7,669 bases of DNA, taken from contig CAKSVK010000165.1 in NCBI GenBank assembly GCA_934502905.1, positions 1-7,669 of the forward strand, given 5' to 3'. The notes beneath the pieces were generated by a model. The model was not told the DNA's origin, searched no databases, and saw only the letters and a program-made list of their open reading frames with translations. Shown piece by piece: positions 1-5,068 of this stretch. Made by a program: the position numbers and the translations under genes. Numbering within the stretch: position 1 is the stretch's first letter; each line of letters opens with the position of its first letter. The stretch comes from an uncultured Chitinophagaceae bacterium (GTDB taxonomy: Bacteria; Bacteroidota; Bacteroidia; Chitinophagales; Chitinophagaceae).

Positions 1-1
1 C

Positions 2-637
2 GCTAAGGCAGCATTAAATTTCAGCCGGTCCAAAGAAACCGATATGTACTTTTTTAACTCTTATCGGGTTAGTGTCCAAAAGGAAAACAGCCCGGAAGCA
101 ATGGAGCAAACTTTCTATATCAATAGGGGTAATAATATCACCATGAGAGAGGGTTACAACCTGATGGAAGGAAGGTCAGTGAATAAAGACCTCACCAGTT
201 CAGAAGGGCAGAAGTATAATACATGGCTAGCGCTGGACTTTAAACAAACCGATGAATCCGGCAACTTTAAAATTAAAAGAATTTTTAATTATGATTTGGA
301 AGCCGCTTTGTCTAAACATCCTATTAAAGAGTTAGGTGATGAGAAATTTATTTCTTCCCTTAAAAAGGGAAACCTTCAAGCTGCCACTTTTGTATTTGGC
401 GATGGAGAGCAAAGAAGACATGTGGCAGCGAATGCCGAATTCAAGACAATTAATATTTATGACCACAATATGCAAAATGTGGATCACAGGCAATCTAAAG
501 AGATTCGCCAATCAGAAACAGAAAGTCAGTTAAATACGCAGACAGGCAAAAAAGAAAAGCAGGCGGCTATTGATGATGACCCACCAGAGATGCCGGCGCC
601 CTCAAAAAAAAGAAAAAAACAGCAAAATATCAGCTAG
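2..637 (+). CDS. DUF3945-type protein, N-terminus cut by window edge
   Basis: The reading frame is open to the window edge: 14 codons precede the first ATG at 44 without a stop, and they match the part of the family that lies just before the conserved domain. The gene therefore starts outside the window and ATG 44 is not its start. Counting from Met44, the family core runs from about residue 37 to 145. Key stretches are YNLMEGRSVNKDL, a W followed by LDF, DESGNFKIK, YDLEAAL, SLKKGN, and the closing FKTINIYD. Compared with the usual family pattern, a few residues are missing before YDLEAAL. The tail (about 150-197) is polar and low in complexity, ending in a lysine/arginine cluster, so it is probably disordered. 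The biochemical function of the family is unknown; members sit in conjugative elements. It is a diverged paralog of the next gene. Confidence 0.8.
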   Translation, partial: AKAALNFSRSKETDMYFFNSYRVSVQKENSPEAMEQTFYINRGNNITMREGYNLMEGRSVNKDLTSSEGQKYNTWLALDFKQTDESGNFKIKRIFNYDLEAALSKHPIKELGDEKFISSLKKGNLQAATFVFGDGEQRRHVAANAEFKTINIYDHNMQNVDHRQSKEIRQSETESQLNTQTGKKEKQAAIDDDPPEMPAPSKKRKKQQNIS

Positions 638-738
638 GATCGTAACGCAAGTTATCCTCAATCAGACGTCGGCAGTGAATGCCGGGTATCTAACGAAAAT
701 AGTACCTTGAGTTCTCAGGGTCAGTAAAAGATCATGAC

Positions 739-1797
739 ATGAACAGCTATATCCCTGTAAACAGAGTAGAAGCAGATTTGAATCAGTGGCGTGAAAGGGA
801 AGCGCGTTTTAGTAAACTGTTTTCTTTTAATCTTTCCACCAATAAGGCACTACTCAAAGAAAAGTTGGAATACTATGACCTTGTTGCAGCAAAATACAGG
901 GGCTCAAATGATCTGGAAGAGCGCCTTACACTGAAAATGTTGCGTCAGGAACGGAGCAGTATTGCAAAACAACTTTATCCTAACCCCATGATCAGGTTGG
1001 TGCGTAGATTATTAGTAGCACCCGCTAAGAGGCTTATCGTGAAGCGGCGGGATAACAAAAGAACTGAAAATAATAATCAAGAGTTGTACTTCCAGGTTCA
1101 GCGTGCTGGCTTTAATGATCTTTCTGCAAAGATTCAGGATCAAATGAAACTTGGAAAGCAGCAGTTTTCCGTTCCAGTATCCTACTATCTTAACGATAAG
1201 GAGAGGTTGGATCATCAATTGTCATTCGTAAAAGACCAGTCGGGACTATATCATTTTGAGGGGTATAAAACATCACTTTATGATGAATCCAGGCCGACCG
1301 AACGATGCGAGCAGTTTTTCGGGGCACGAAGCGATTACCAGGTAAACGCTGCTGAAGCATATAATCTTTTGTCTGGGCGCTGCGTACAGAGGCAGGGATC
1401 CTGGCTACAGCTTGACTTTAATGATAAAGATGCTCAGGGCAACTTTCGTATTAAGCAATTTAACTCCGATGATGGCTATTATCTTGAAAAAAATTTACGA
1501 GACCTTCCTTTGCGGGAAATGCTTAATAAGGATGTAGCAGAAAAGCTACTCTCGGAATTGAAAAATGGTAGCCGTGTATCCGTCAGTTTTATAAAAGATG
1601 GCAATGAACAGCGGTTTTATATCGAAGCAAATCCCCGGTTTAAGTCAATAAATATATACGATGAGCATTCCCGGAAAACCACGCTTCAGACTGCATTGGG
1701 TGGAAAGACGGTGGAAGCGATGAAAGTGGCCCATAAGGCTTCAGAAAGTCAACACAAGAATCTGGAGAAAAGGAATGGAATGAGGATGAAGGGATAA
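739..1797 (+). CDS. DUF3945-type protein with coiled, basic N-terminal region
   Basis: This 352-residue protein is a second, diverged copy of the gene before it. Residues 1-80 are charged and probably helical or coiled-coil. Residues 85-108 form a strongly basic patch (RLVRRLL, KRLIVKRR). Residues 116-145 carry the family lead-in (QRAGFNDL followed by a K/Q-rich helix). The DUF3945-like core spans about 200-310, with YNLLSGR, WLQLDF, AQGNFRIKQF, LKNGSRVSVSF and IEANPRFKSINIYD. It lacks the roughly seven-residue insert after the SGR motif that the upstream paralog keeps, but keeps the segment before the YxLE motif that the paralog has shortened. An ATG at 734 opens only a two-codon frame, so 739 is the start; no strong Shine-Dalgarno is seen. 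The gap to the next gene is 10 bases, suggesting co-transcription. Function is unknown; a nucleic-acid-binding role for the basic patch is only a guess. Confidence 0.82.
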   Translation: MNSYIPVNRVEADLNQWREREARFSKLFSFNLSTNKALLKEKLEYYDLVAAKYRGSNDLEERLTLKMLRQERSSIAKQLYPNPMIRLVRRLLVAPAKRLIVKRRDNKRTENNNQELYFQVQRAGFNDLSAKIQDQMKLGKQQFSVPVSYYLNDKERLDHQLSFVKDQSGLYHFEGYKTSLYDESRPTERCEQFFGARSDYQVNAAEAYNLLSGRCVQRQGSWLQLDFNDKDAQGNFRIKQFNSDDGYYLEKNLRDLPLREMLNKDVAEKLLSELKNGSRVSVSFIKDGNEQRFYIEANPRFKSINIYDEHSRKTTLQTALGGKTVEAMKVAHKASESQHKNLEKRNGMRMKG

Positions 1798-1807
1798 AAT
1801 TCTGATA

Positions 1808-2104
1808 ATGGAATTCAAAAACTATTTGTCAGGCTTTTTTGACGCTATTGCGGGGGATGCCCGCATTAGCGTTACCCATATTGGCGTATATGCTGCGCTT
1901 CTGCAAATTTTTAGCAGGCACGATTTTCAAAATCCCATACATGTTTTCAGTTCCGATGTTATGGGTGTAGCAAAAATATCTTCAGTTATAACTTATTGTA
2001 AAACTGTAAGAGAATTGAGCGAATACGGATATATCAAATATGAGCCTTCATTCAGTCGTATGAAGGGAAGCAAAATAATTTTTTTATCGGGGCGTATTTG
2101 CTAG
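1808..2104 (+). CDS. Small winged-helix-like protein of Bacteroidota mobile elements
   Basis: This 98-residue protein has the look of a small family common in Bacteroidota mobile elements. It starts with a helical segment (YLSGFFDAIAGDARI), continues with THIGVYAALLQIFSRH and a hydrophobic FSSDVMGVAKISS segment, then a recognition-helix-like stretch (TYCKTVRELSEYGYIKY) and a terminal beta-like segment (KGSKIIFLSG). The pattern of helices, a TYxKxxREL..YGYI helix and a two-strand wing suggests a winged-helix fold, as in replication or plasmid-maintenance regulators. DNA binding is inferred, not shown. It starts 10 bases after the stop of the DUF3945 gene and ends 32 bases before the next start, so it fits in one transcript. 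A purine-rich stretch (AAGGGA) near the end of the upstream gene could serve as a distant ribosome site. Family resemblance is from memory. Confidence 0.75.
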   Translation: MEFKNYLSGFFDAIAGDARISVTHIGVYAALLQIFSRHDFQNPIHVFSSDVMGVAKISSVITYCKTVRELSEYGYIKYEPSFSRMKGSKIIFLSGRIC

Positions 2105-2124
2105 ATCAATATTTATGTGTTTTC

Positions 2125-2131
2125 GGAGGGG
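2125..2131 (+). promoter_or_regulatory. Strong Shine-Dalgarno deciding the start of the HTH gene
   Basis: GGAGGGG sits five bases before the ATG at 2137. Such a strong purine-rich site is unusual in this window and favours ATG 2137 over the in-frame TTG at 2098, which would overlap the end of the previous gene and add 13 residues of no recognisable pattern. Confidence 0.75.
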
Positions 2132-2136
2132 ATTTT

Positions 2137-2424
2137 ATGGAAACGTTATTTGTTGTGAAGGAGGAGGAAATAAAAAAATGGATAAAAGAGGCAATATCAG
2201 AATGCCTCGGAAAGGTTTCTTTAGCCGGGGAAGGAGTTTCGCCTGAGGAGCCGCTTATTTCGAGGAGAGAGGCGGCTAAACGTTTTAATATTTCAACAAA
2301 TACTTTGACAAATTGGGTTGCCGACGGCCTGCCACATTATAAGAAGAAACGAAGAATAATGTTCCTGGATTCAGAGATACGGGAACACATGAAGAAAAGC
2401 CACAAGCTTAAACCAAATTTTTAG
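2137..2424 (+). CDS. Excisionase-like helix-turn-helix DNA-binding protein
   Basis: This 95-residue protein has two parts. Residues 1-30 form a charged helix (VKEEEIKKWIKEAI) of the kind that often precedes the HTH in small Bacteroidota element proteins. Residues 39-83 form a MerR/excisionase-type HTH (HTH_17-like): LISRREAAKRFNIS, then a turn, NTLTNWVADGLPHYKK, a basic wing KKRRIMFLDSEI, and a final helix. The motif LISRREAAxxxxIS..TLxxWxxxGLP is typical of the group. Such proteins act as excisionases or directionality factors, or as regulators of mobile-element genes. It is the last gene before the terminator and lies nearest the tRNA junction, which fits an excision-control role. This is inferred, as no integrase is in view. 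The stop codon TAG is part of the terminator stem. Confidence 0.82.
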   Translation: METLFVVKEEEIKKWIKEAISECLGKVSLAGEGVSPEEPLISRREAAKRFNISTNTLTNWVADGLPHYKKKRRIMFLDSEIREHMKKSHKLKPNF

Positions 2425-2447
2425 TCTCGTATTTCGAGACTTTTTTA
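2423..2447 (+). terminator. Intrinsic terminator ending the element operon
   Basis: A 7-bp perfect stem (AGTCTCG with CGAGACT, loop TATTT) is followed directly by a run of T. It begins inside the TAG stop of the HTH gene, so it closes the four-gene + strand unit. Confidence 0.88.
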
Positions 2448-2501
2448 TTCCCGGAAAACTTTTCTAAAATAGCTTGTAAAAAAGTCTGTAATTTTAAAGT
2501 A

Positions 2502-2537
2502 GTTCTTTACAACTCTTCATTCGAAATTCTTTGTAAC
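2502..2537. repeat. Imperfect 12-bp direct repeat, 24 bp apart
   Basis: GTTCTTTACAAC (2502-2513) and ATTCTTTGTAAC (2526-2537) match at 9 of 12 positions, with starts exactly 24 bp apart. They lie in the AT-rich gene-free stretch between the element terminator and the tRNA. They might be protein-binding arm sites of an integrase or excisionase, but short AT-rich repeats can arise by chance. Confidence 0.3.
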
Positions 2538-2546
2538 CGTTTTTGC

Positions 2547-2567
2547 GGTCAAAAAGTAGGTCAAAAA
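2547..2567. repeat. 9-bp direct repeat GGTCAAAAA, 12-bp period
   Basis: GGTCAAAAA occurs at 2547-2555 and again at 2559-2567, 12 bp apart (just over one helical turn). GGTCA appears a third time at 2573-2577 in the adjoining hairpin. The position, about 50-65 bp from the tRNA 3' end, is where arm-type sites of tyrosine recombinases are usually found. Function is inferred only. The second copy also encodes the T-run of the minus-strand tRNA terminator. Confidence 0.4.
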
Positions 2568-2593
2568 ACAAAGGTCACACTGATGTGACCTTT
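2561..2593 (-). terminator. Intrinsic terminator of the tRNA-Leu gene
   Basis: A 10-bp perfect stem (2570-2579 with 2584-2593, loop of four) is followed, on the minus strand, by TTTGTTTTTT. It lies 20 bases past the mature 3' end of the tRNA, so it most likely ends the tRNA transcript. On the + strand there is no T-run after the stem, so it acts in one direction. Confidence 0.85.
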
Positions 2594-2613
2594 ATAATTC
2601 ATTGATAATCAAG

Positions 2614-2635
2614 TGCCCAGAACAGGAATCGAACC
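2614..2635 (-). other. Candidate attachment site core in tRNA 3' end
   Basis: This is the T-loop and acceptor 3' half of the tRNA-Leu gene. Tyrosine recombinases of integrative elements commonly use this part of a tRNA as the att core, leaving the tRNA intact and a short duplicate at the far end of the element. The element-like genes lie on exactly the side expected. The second copy is not inside the window, so the site is inferred from geometry alone. Confidence 0.35.
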
Positions 2636-2697
2636 TGCACATCCTTGCGAATACCAGATTTTGAGTCTGACGCGTCTACCAGTTCCGCCATCTGGGC
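2614..2697 (-). tRNA. tRNA-Leu (anticodon CAA)
   Basis: The minus strand folds as a class II tRNA of 84 nt. The acceptor stem GCCCAGA pairs with TCTGGGC, with discriminator A. The D-arm region is GCGGAACTGGTAGACGC. The anticodon stem TCAGA/TCTGG encloses loop CTCAAAA, giving anticodon CAA, which reads UUG leucine codons. A long variable arm (ATTC GCAA GGAT) is typical of tRNA-Leu. The T-arm has the TTCGATT loop. CCA is not encoded (the genome would give CTT) and must be added after transcription. A -7-like box lies upstream and a terminator downstream, so it appears to be a single-gene transcript. Confidence 0.97.
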
Positions 2698-2712
2698 GCT
2701 TAAATCGGGTTG

Positions 2713-2720
2713 CAATATTA
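2713..2720 (-). promoter_or_regulatory. Probable -7 box of the tRNA-Leu promoter
   Basis: On the minus strand TAATATTG matches the Bacteroidota -7 consensus TAnnTTTG at all but one fixed position and ends 15 bases before the first base of the tRNA. No clear TTTG -33 element is seen. Position relative to the tRNA makes it plausible. Confidence 0.4.
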
Positions 2721-2801
2721 CACATTCTCTTTTTAACCACCATAGAAAATGTTGTATCCGGTAAAATAATTCTGCGGGCTTATTCATTATTTTTGAGGCA
2801 T

Positions 2802-3098
2802 ATGGATTACAACAGTTTTATAAGTACGGTTGCAGATGCCGTGCCGCCCGTTTCGGTATCTTCTTATCTGCAGGCATTGTGGTATGATGCAAAAGGCGAC
2901 TGGGACAAAAGTCACGATATTGTGCAGGATCTTCAGGACGACAGAGCGTCCTGGATACATGCTTACCTGCACAGGAAGGAAGGCGATACCGGTAATGCCC
3001 GCTATTGGTATCACCGTGCCGGCCGACCATTTCCCCGCGTATCCCTGCAGGAAGAATGGGAAGAGATCGTGAAAGAACTGCTGGAAACAGGTTATTGA
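2802..3098 (+). CDS. Conserved small helical protein, tryptophan-rich, unknown function
   Basis: This 98-residue protein resembles a family of about 90-100 residues found in both Proteobacteria and Bacteroidota. Its signature is LQALWYDAKGDWDKSHDIVQD (about 24-43), then ASWIHAYLHRKEGD (49-62) and NARYWYHRAGRP (65-76), ending in EEWEEIVKELL. The spacing of helices and the LHRKEGDxxNAxYWYxRAG pattern resemble a short TPR-like helical repeat. No catalytic motif or signal peptide is seen, so it is probably cytoplasmic. The start is ATG 2802, with GAGG close upstream; the open frame continues back through the antisense of the tRNA, but that part is not coding. A perfect -7 match (TATTTTTG, 2788-2795) lies so close to the ATG that the mRNA could be nearly leaderless. 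It converges on ssb. Function is not known. Confidence 0.85.
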   Translation: MDYNSFISTVADAVPPVSVSSYLQALWYDAKGDWDKSHDIVQDLQDDRASWIHAYLHRKEGDTGNARYWYHRAGRPFPRVSLQEEWEEIVKELLETGY

Positions 3099-3101
3099 AC
3101 A

Positions 3102-3129
3102 AATATGCCGGCTGTGAAGCCGGCATATT
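3102..3129. terminator. Shared hairpin between convergent genes
   Basis: A perfect 12-bp stem (3102-3113 with 3118-3129) and GTGA loop lies between the + gene ending at 3098 and ssb ending at 3161 on the minus strand. Neither side has a long T-run (ATATT on +, ATATTTGTT on -), the minus side being better. It probably serves mainly ssb, with weaker effect in the other direction. Confidence 0.75.
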
Positions 3130-3160
3130 AAAAGGTGAGGTAACTAAGCTTAAGTATGTG

Positions 3161-3568
3161 CTAAAATGGCAAATCATCCACAGCCGATGTCTCCGTATTT
3201 CCGGCGCTGCTCATCTGTGGTTCCGGCACATTTTCATCAGAACGCCCGGGTCCGCCACTGCCCAGCAGCTGCACATTAAAGACCCTTAAAGTAAGCGATG
3301 CGCCAAATGTTCCGTCATTACGGGTAAAAGTTCTGATCTCGGGAGTGCCCTCTGCGTATACCTGGGTGCCTTTTCTCAGGTAAGGCGCAATGCCCGTCCT
3401 GTCCGTCCAGTAAGCACATTCCACCCATGTGGTTTTTTCCTTTTGTTGCCCGGAGGAATCCCTGAATTTTTCCGTATGCGCTACGTTAAAATTAATCACG
3501 GATTTCCCGTTGACTGTGTTGGTAATACAGTCCTTTCCTAAATTTCCAATTACCTGTAACTTGATCAT
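3161..3568 (-). CDS. ssb: Single-stranded DNA-binding protein
   Basis: SSB coats single-stranded DNA during replication, recombination and repair and recruits partner proteins through its acidic tail. This 135-residue protein has one OB-fold in residues 1-104: the opening IKLQVIGNLGKD strand, INFNVAHTEKF, the WVECAYW strand with aromatic residues expected to stack on DNA bases, LRKGTQVYAEG, and SLTLRVFNVQLLG. A short flexible linker rich in Gly, Ser, Pro and Glu (105-129) leads to the C-terminal tip AVDDLPF, which matches the partner-binding DDxPF motif. The linker is short compared with Escherichia coli SSB (178 residues), as is usual in this phylum. It has no obvious operon partner: the gene upstream is divergent and the one downstream is convergent. 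A 14-bp palindrome lies about 55 bases before its start. Confidence 0.95.
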   Translation of the reverse strand: MIKLQVIGNLGKDCITNTVNGKSVINFNVAHTEKFRDSSGQQKEKTTWVECAYWTDRTGIAPYLRKGTQVYAEGTPEIRTFTRNDGTFGASLTLRVFNVQLLGSGGPGRSDENVPEPQMSSAGNTETSAVDDLPF

Positions 3569-3621
3569 AGCATCTGCTTTATGTTGGTTTAAAACTTCAA
3601 GTTAGTCAATTTATGTCATTG

Positions 3622-3635
3622 TATAGCATGCTATA
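3622..3635. promoter_or_regulatory. 14-bp perfect palindrome upstream of ssb
   Basis: TATAGCA followed by its exact reverse complement TGCTATA, centred about 60 bases upstream of the ssb start. It could be an operator for a dimeric regulator; no factor can be named. Confidence 0.3.
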
Positions 3636-3771
3636 TCAACTGGAATGTATTTCATATGATGACACCAGGAGCACCGCGAACGGCGGGGAATATAATTACC
3701 CGGTGAAATGTGAGAAGTAGTTTTAACAATAGACAAAATGACAGTGTGCAGAAGCGGTACAGTATTTGTTT

Positions 3772-3785
3772 AATGTTTAAACATT
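3772..3785. promoter_or_regulatory. Candidate operator of nitroreductase-YceI operon
   Basis: AATGTTT followed by its exact reverse complement AAACATT forms a perfect 14-bp palindrome 27 bases before the nitroreductase ATG. The size, AT-rich core and place near the expected transcription start fit an operator for a MarR- or TetR-type dimer. Nitroreductases and YceI proteins are often under MarR-type control, but no regulator gene is in the window. Confidence 0.45.
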
Positions 3786-3812
3786 GATTTATTACTACCA
3801 TAATCAATTCGC

Positions 3813-4358
3813 ATGAAGGATATAATTTCTAAAAGACGGAGTATCAGGTCATTTAAAGATGTACCTGTAGAAAAAGATAAGATAGACCTGTTGTTTGAAG
3901 CTGCCCGTTGGTCGCCGAGTGCCATGAATGCCCAGCCCTGGGTGTATGTGTATGCCAGCGCAGGGGAAACATTGCACAGTGCAATCGCGGAAACCCTGGC
4001 ACCTGGCAACCGGGTATGGGCGGCCAAGGCGCCATTGCTGATCGTAAGCCTTGCAAAAACCAATTTTGAAAATGATACCCCTAACAACACAGCACGGCAT
4101 GACGTGGGAATGGCCAACCATGCCATCGCGCTCCAGGCGACAGCGCTGGACCTGCAGGCACACATGATGAGCGGATTTGACCACGAGGCCTTGGAAAGGT
4201 TGTTGCAGTTTCCGCCGGATATAAAAGCAGTGGTGGTAATGGCGGCAGGATACCCGTGCGTTGCGGCCAGTTTGCCGGATCCGTTCAGGGAAAGAGAAAC
4301 CGCACCGAGAAAACGGAAGACCATAGACGAATTTGTATTTAATCATCCCAACACATAA
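3813..4358 (+). CDS. Nitroreductase family FMN oxidoreductase
   Basis: Nitroreductases are dimeric flavoproteins that use NAD(P)H to reduce nitroaromatics, quinones and related electrophiles; the natural substrate of this one cannot be told. The 181-residue length is normal for the short type. Seen features: RRSIRSF near the N-terminus (8-14, FMN phosphate contacts), WSPSAMNAQPW (33-43, the usual S-x-N-x-QPW flavin-binding motif), the central helix DVGMANHAIALQATALDL (97-114), HMMSGFD (117-123), VVVMAAGYP (140-148), and the closing PRKRKTIDEFV (165-175) with basic residues expected near the flavin phosphate. It has no signal peptide, so it is cytoplasmic. It starts at ATG 3813 and is followed after 12 bases by the YceI gene, so the two form an operon. 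The palindrome at 3772 may control both. Long antisense frames overlap it but are shadows. Confidence 0.93.
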   Translation: MKDIISKRRSIRSFKDVPVEKDKIDLLFEAARWSPSAMNAQPWVYVYASAGETLHSAIAETLAPGNRVWAAKAPLLIVSLAKTNFENDTPNNTARHDVGMANHAIALQATALDLQAHMMSGFDHEALERLLQFPPDIKAVVVMAAGYPCVAASLPDPFRERETAPRKRKTIDEFVFNHPNT

Positions 4359-4370
4359 AACAACGAACGT

Positions 4371-4901
4371 ATGGCAACAACTAAATGGGTATTAGACCCT
4401 GCGCACAGCGAGGTGGAATTCAAGGTAAGACACCTGATGATCACCAATGTAACCGGCAGCTTTGAAAAATTTTCTTCTACTGTTGAAACGGAAGAAGATG
4501 ATTTTTCCACAGCTGCTATCATTTTCACGGGCGATCTCAATTCTATTACCACCAATAATGAGCAAAGAGATGCGCACCTGAAAAGTGCGGACTTTTTTGA
4601 AACAGAAAAATATCCCGAGTTCACATTTAAGAGCACATCGCTTGCCAGAAAGGGCGAAGCTTACCAGCTGACCGGAGACCTGACCTTACATGGTGTTACC
4701 AGGCCCGTTACCTTACAGGTGGAAGAAGGTGGTATTGTAAAAGATCCTTACGGGCAGGTGAAGGCCGGTTTTTCCGTAACAGGTAAGATCAGTCGCAAAG
4801 ATTTTGGGTTGAACTGGAATGCCGCTACGGAGACCGGAGGTGTGGTAGTGAGCGACGAAGTGCGCATCCAGGCTGAGGTGCAGTATATTAAGCAGGCTTG
4901 A
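4371..4901 (+). CDS. YceI-like lipocalin-fold protein, cytoplasmic form
   Basis: YceI proteins have a lipocalin-like beta-barrel that binds long isoprenoid chains, such as quinone precursors, or fatty acids and amides. This 176-residue copy carries the family landmarks: WVLDPAHSEVEFKVRHLMITNVTGSF (6-31), the NNEQRDAHLKSADFF segment (62-76), KYPEFTFKST (80-89), LTGDLTLHGVTRPVTL (100-115), and SRKDFGLNWN (141-150). Unlike Escherichia coli YceI it has no signal peptide, so it should stay in the cytoplasm. Its start lies 12 bases after the nitroreductase stop. The pairing suggests a shared job in handling quinones or electrophilic stress, which is inference from context. A terminator follows. Confidence 0.94.
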   Translation: MATTKWVLDPAHSEVEFKVRHLMITNVTGSFEKFSSTVETEEDDFSTAAIIFTGDLNSITTNNEQRDAHLKSADFFETEKYPEFTFKSTSLARKGEAYQLTGDLTLHGVTRPVTLQVEEGGIVKDPYGQVKAGFSVTGKISRKDFGLNWNAATETGGVVVSDEVRIQAEVQYIKQA

Positions 4902-4918
4902 TTGTCCCGCTGTTTTAT

Positions 4919-4973
4919 GGCAGGCATGCGGGTTCCATCCTAATCCCGGGACCCGTGACCTGCCTTTGTTTTT
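4919..4973 (+). terminator. Terminator of the nitroreductase-YceI operon
   Basis: GGCAGG (4919-4924) pairs with CCTGCC (4959-4964), and inside it CGGGT pairs with ACCCG around a small internal bulge. The stem is followed by TTTGTTTTT. It lies 18 bases after the YceI stop. Confidence 0.75.
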
Positions 4974-5021
4974 AACGCAACCTTAAAGCTTCCCGCTTCT
5001 GTTTCGTTTCGGGAAAAATAC

Positions 5022-5029
5022 TATCTTCA
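5022..5029 (+). promoter_or_regulatory. Possible -7 box for the parvulin-like gene
   Basis: TATCTTCA is a partial match to TAnnTTTG, 39 bases before the ATG at 5069, with a TTTC 16 bases upstream standing in for the -33 TTTG. Two of the fixed positions are off, so this is weak. Confidence 0.28.
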
Positions 5030-5068
5030 CAAGAATCATTCAGCCGTATAAACTATAATTGAATAGAT

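Larger units (their letters stand above)
1..2600. mobile_element. End of a probable integrative/conjugative element
   Basis: Four co-directional + strand genes (two DUF3945-type paralogs, a small winged-helix-like protein, a small excisionase-like HTH protein) end at a terminator just before the 3' end of a tRNA-Leu gene. The DUF3945 family is known mainly from Bacteroidota conjugative elements and plasmids, and small HTH genes at an element edge often control excision. The region is visibly more AT-rich than the genes to the right of the tRNA. What is seen is gene content, base composition and the tRNA geometry. That this is an integrated element is inferred, because no integrase, relaxase or duplicated att site lies in the window. 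The right boundary is placed only approximately, between the terminator at 2447 and the tRNA 3' end at 2614. Confidence 0.55.
3569..3812. other. Divergent intergenic region between ssb and nitroreductase
   Basis: This 244-base gap must hold the promoters of both ssb (minus) and the nitroreductase operon (plus). It contains two perfect 14-bp palindromes (3622-3635 and 3772-3785) and, between them, nested inverted repeats around 3672-3705 (CACCG with CGGTG, and CCGC with GCGG). I see no full match to the Bacteroidota promoter boxes on either strand and no small ORF worth reporting. Confidence 0.6.

Noticed and set aside
2098..2136. TTG start adding 13 residues to the HTH protein
   Set aside because: It overlaps the previous gene and lacks a ribosome site, while ATG 2137 has GGAGGGG five bases upstream.
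2613..2801. In-frame extension of the small Trp-rich protein back through the tRNA
   Set aside because: The extra residues are the translation of the antisense strand of tRNA-Leu, a known source of false annotations. The family pattern begins at ATG 2802, which has GAGG upstream.
2599..3177. Minus-strand frames overlapping the tRNA and the small Trp-rich gene
   Set aside because: One is a readthrough of the tRNA itself and the others are shadows; no start signals or domain patterns.
3770..4346. Long antisense frames opposite the nitroreductase
   Set aside because: They are shadows of a clear nitroreductase; their translations show no family pattern and they lie over its conserved motifs.
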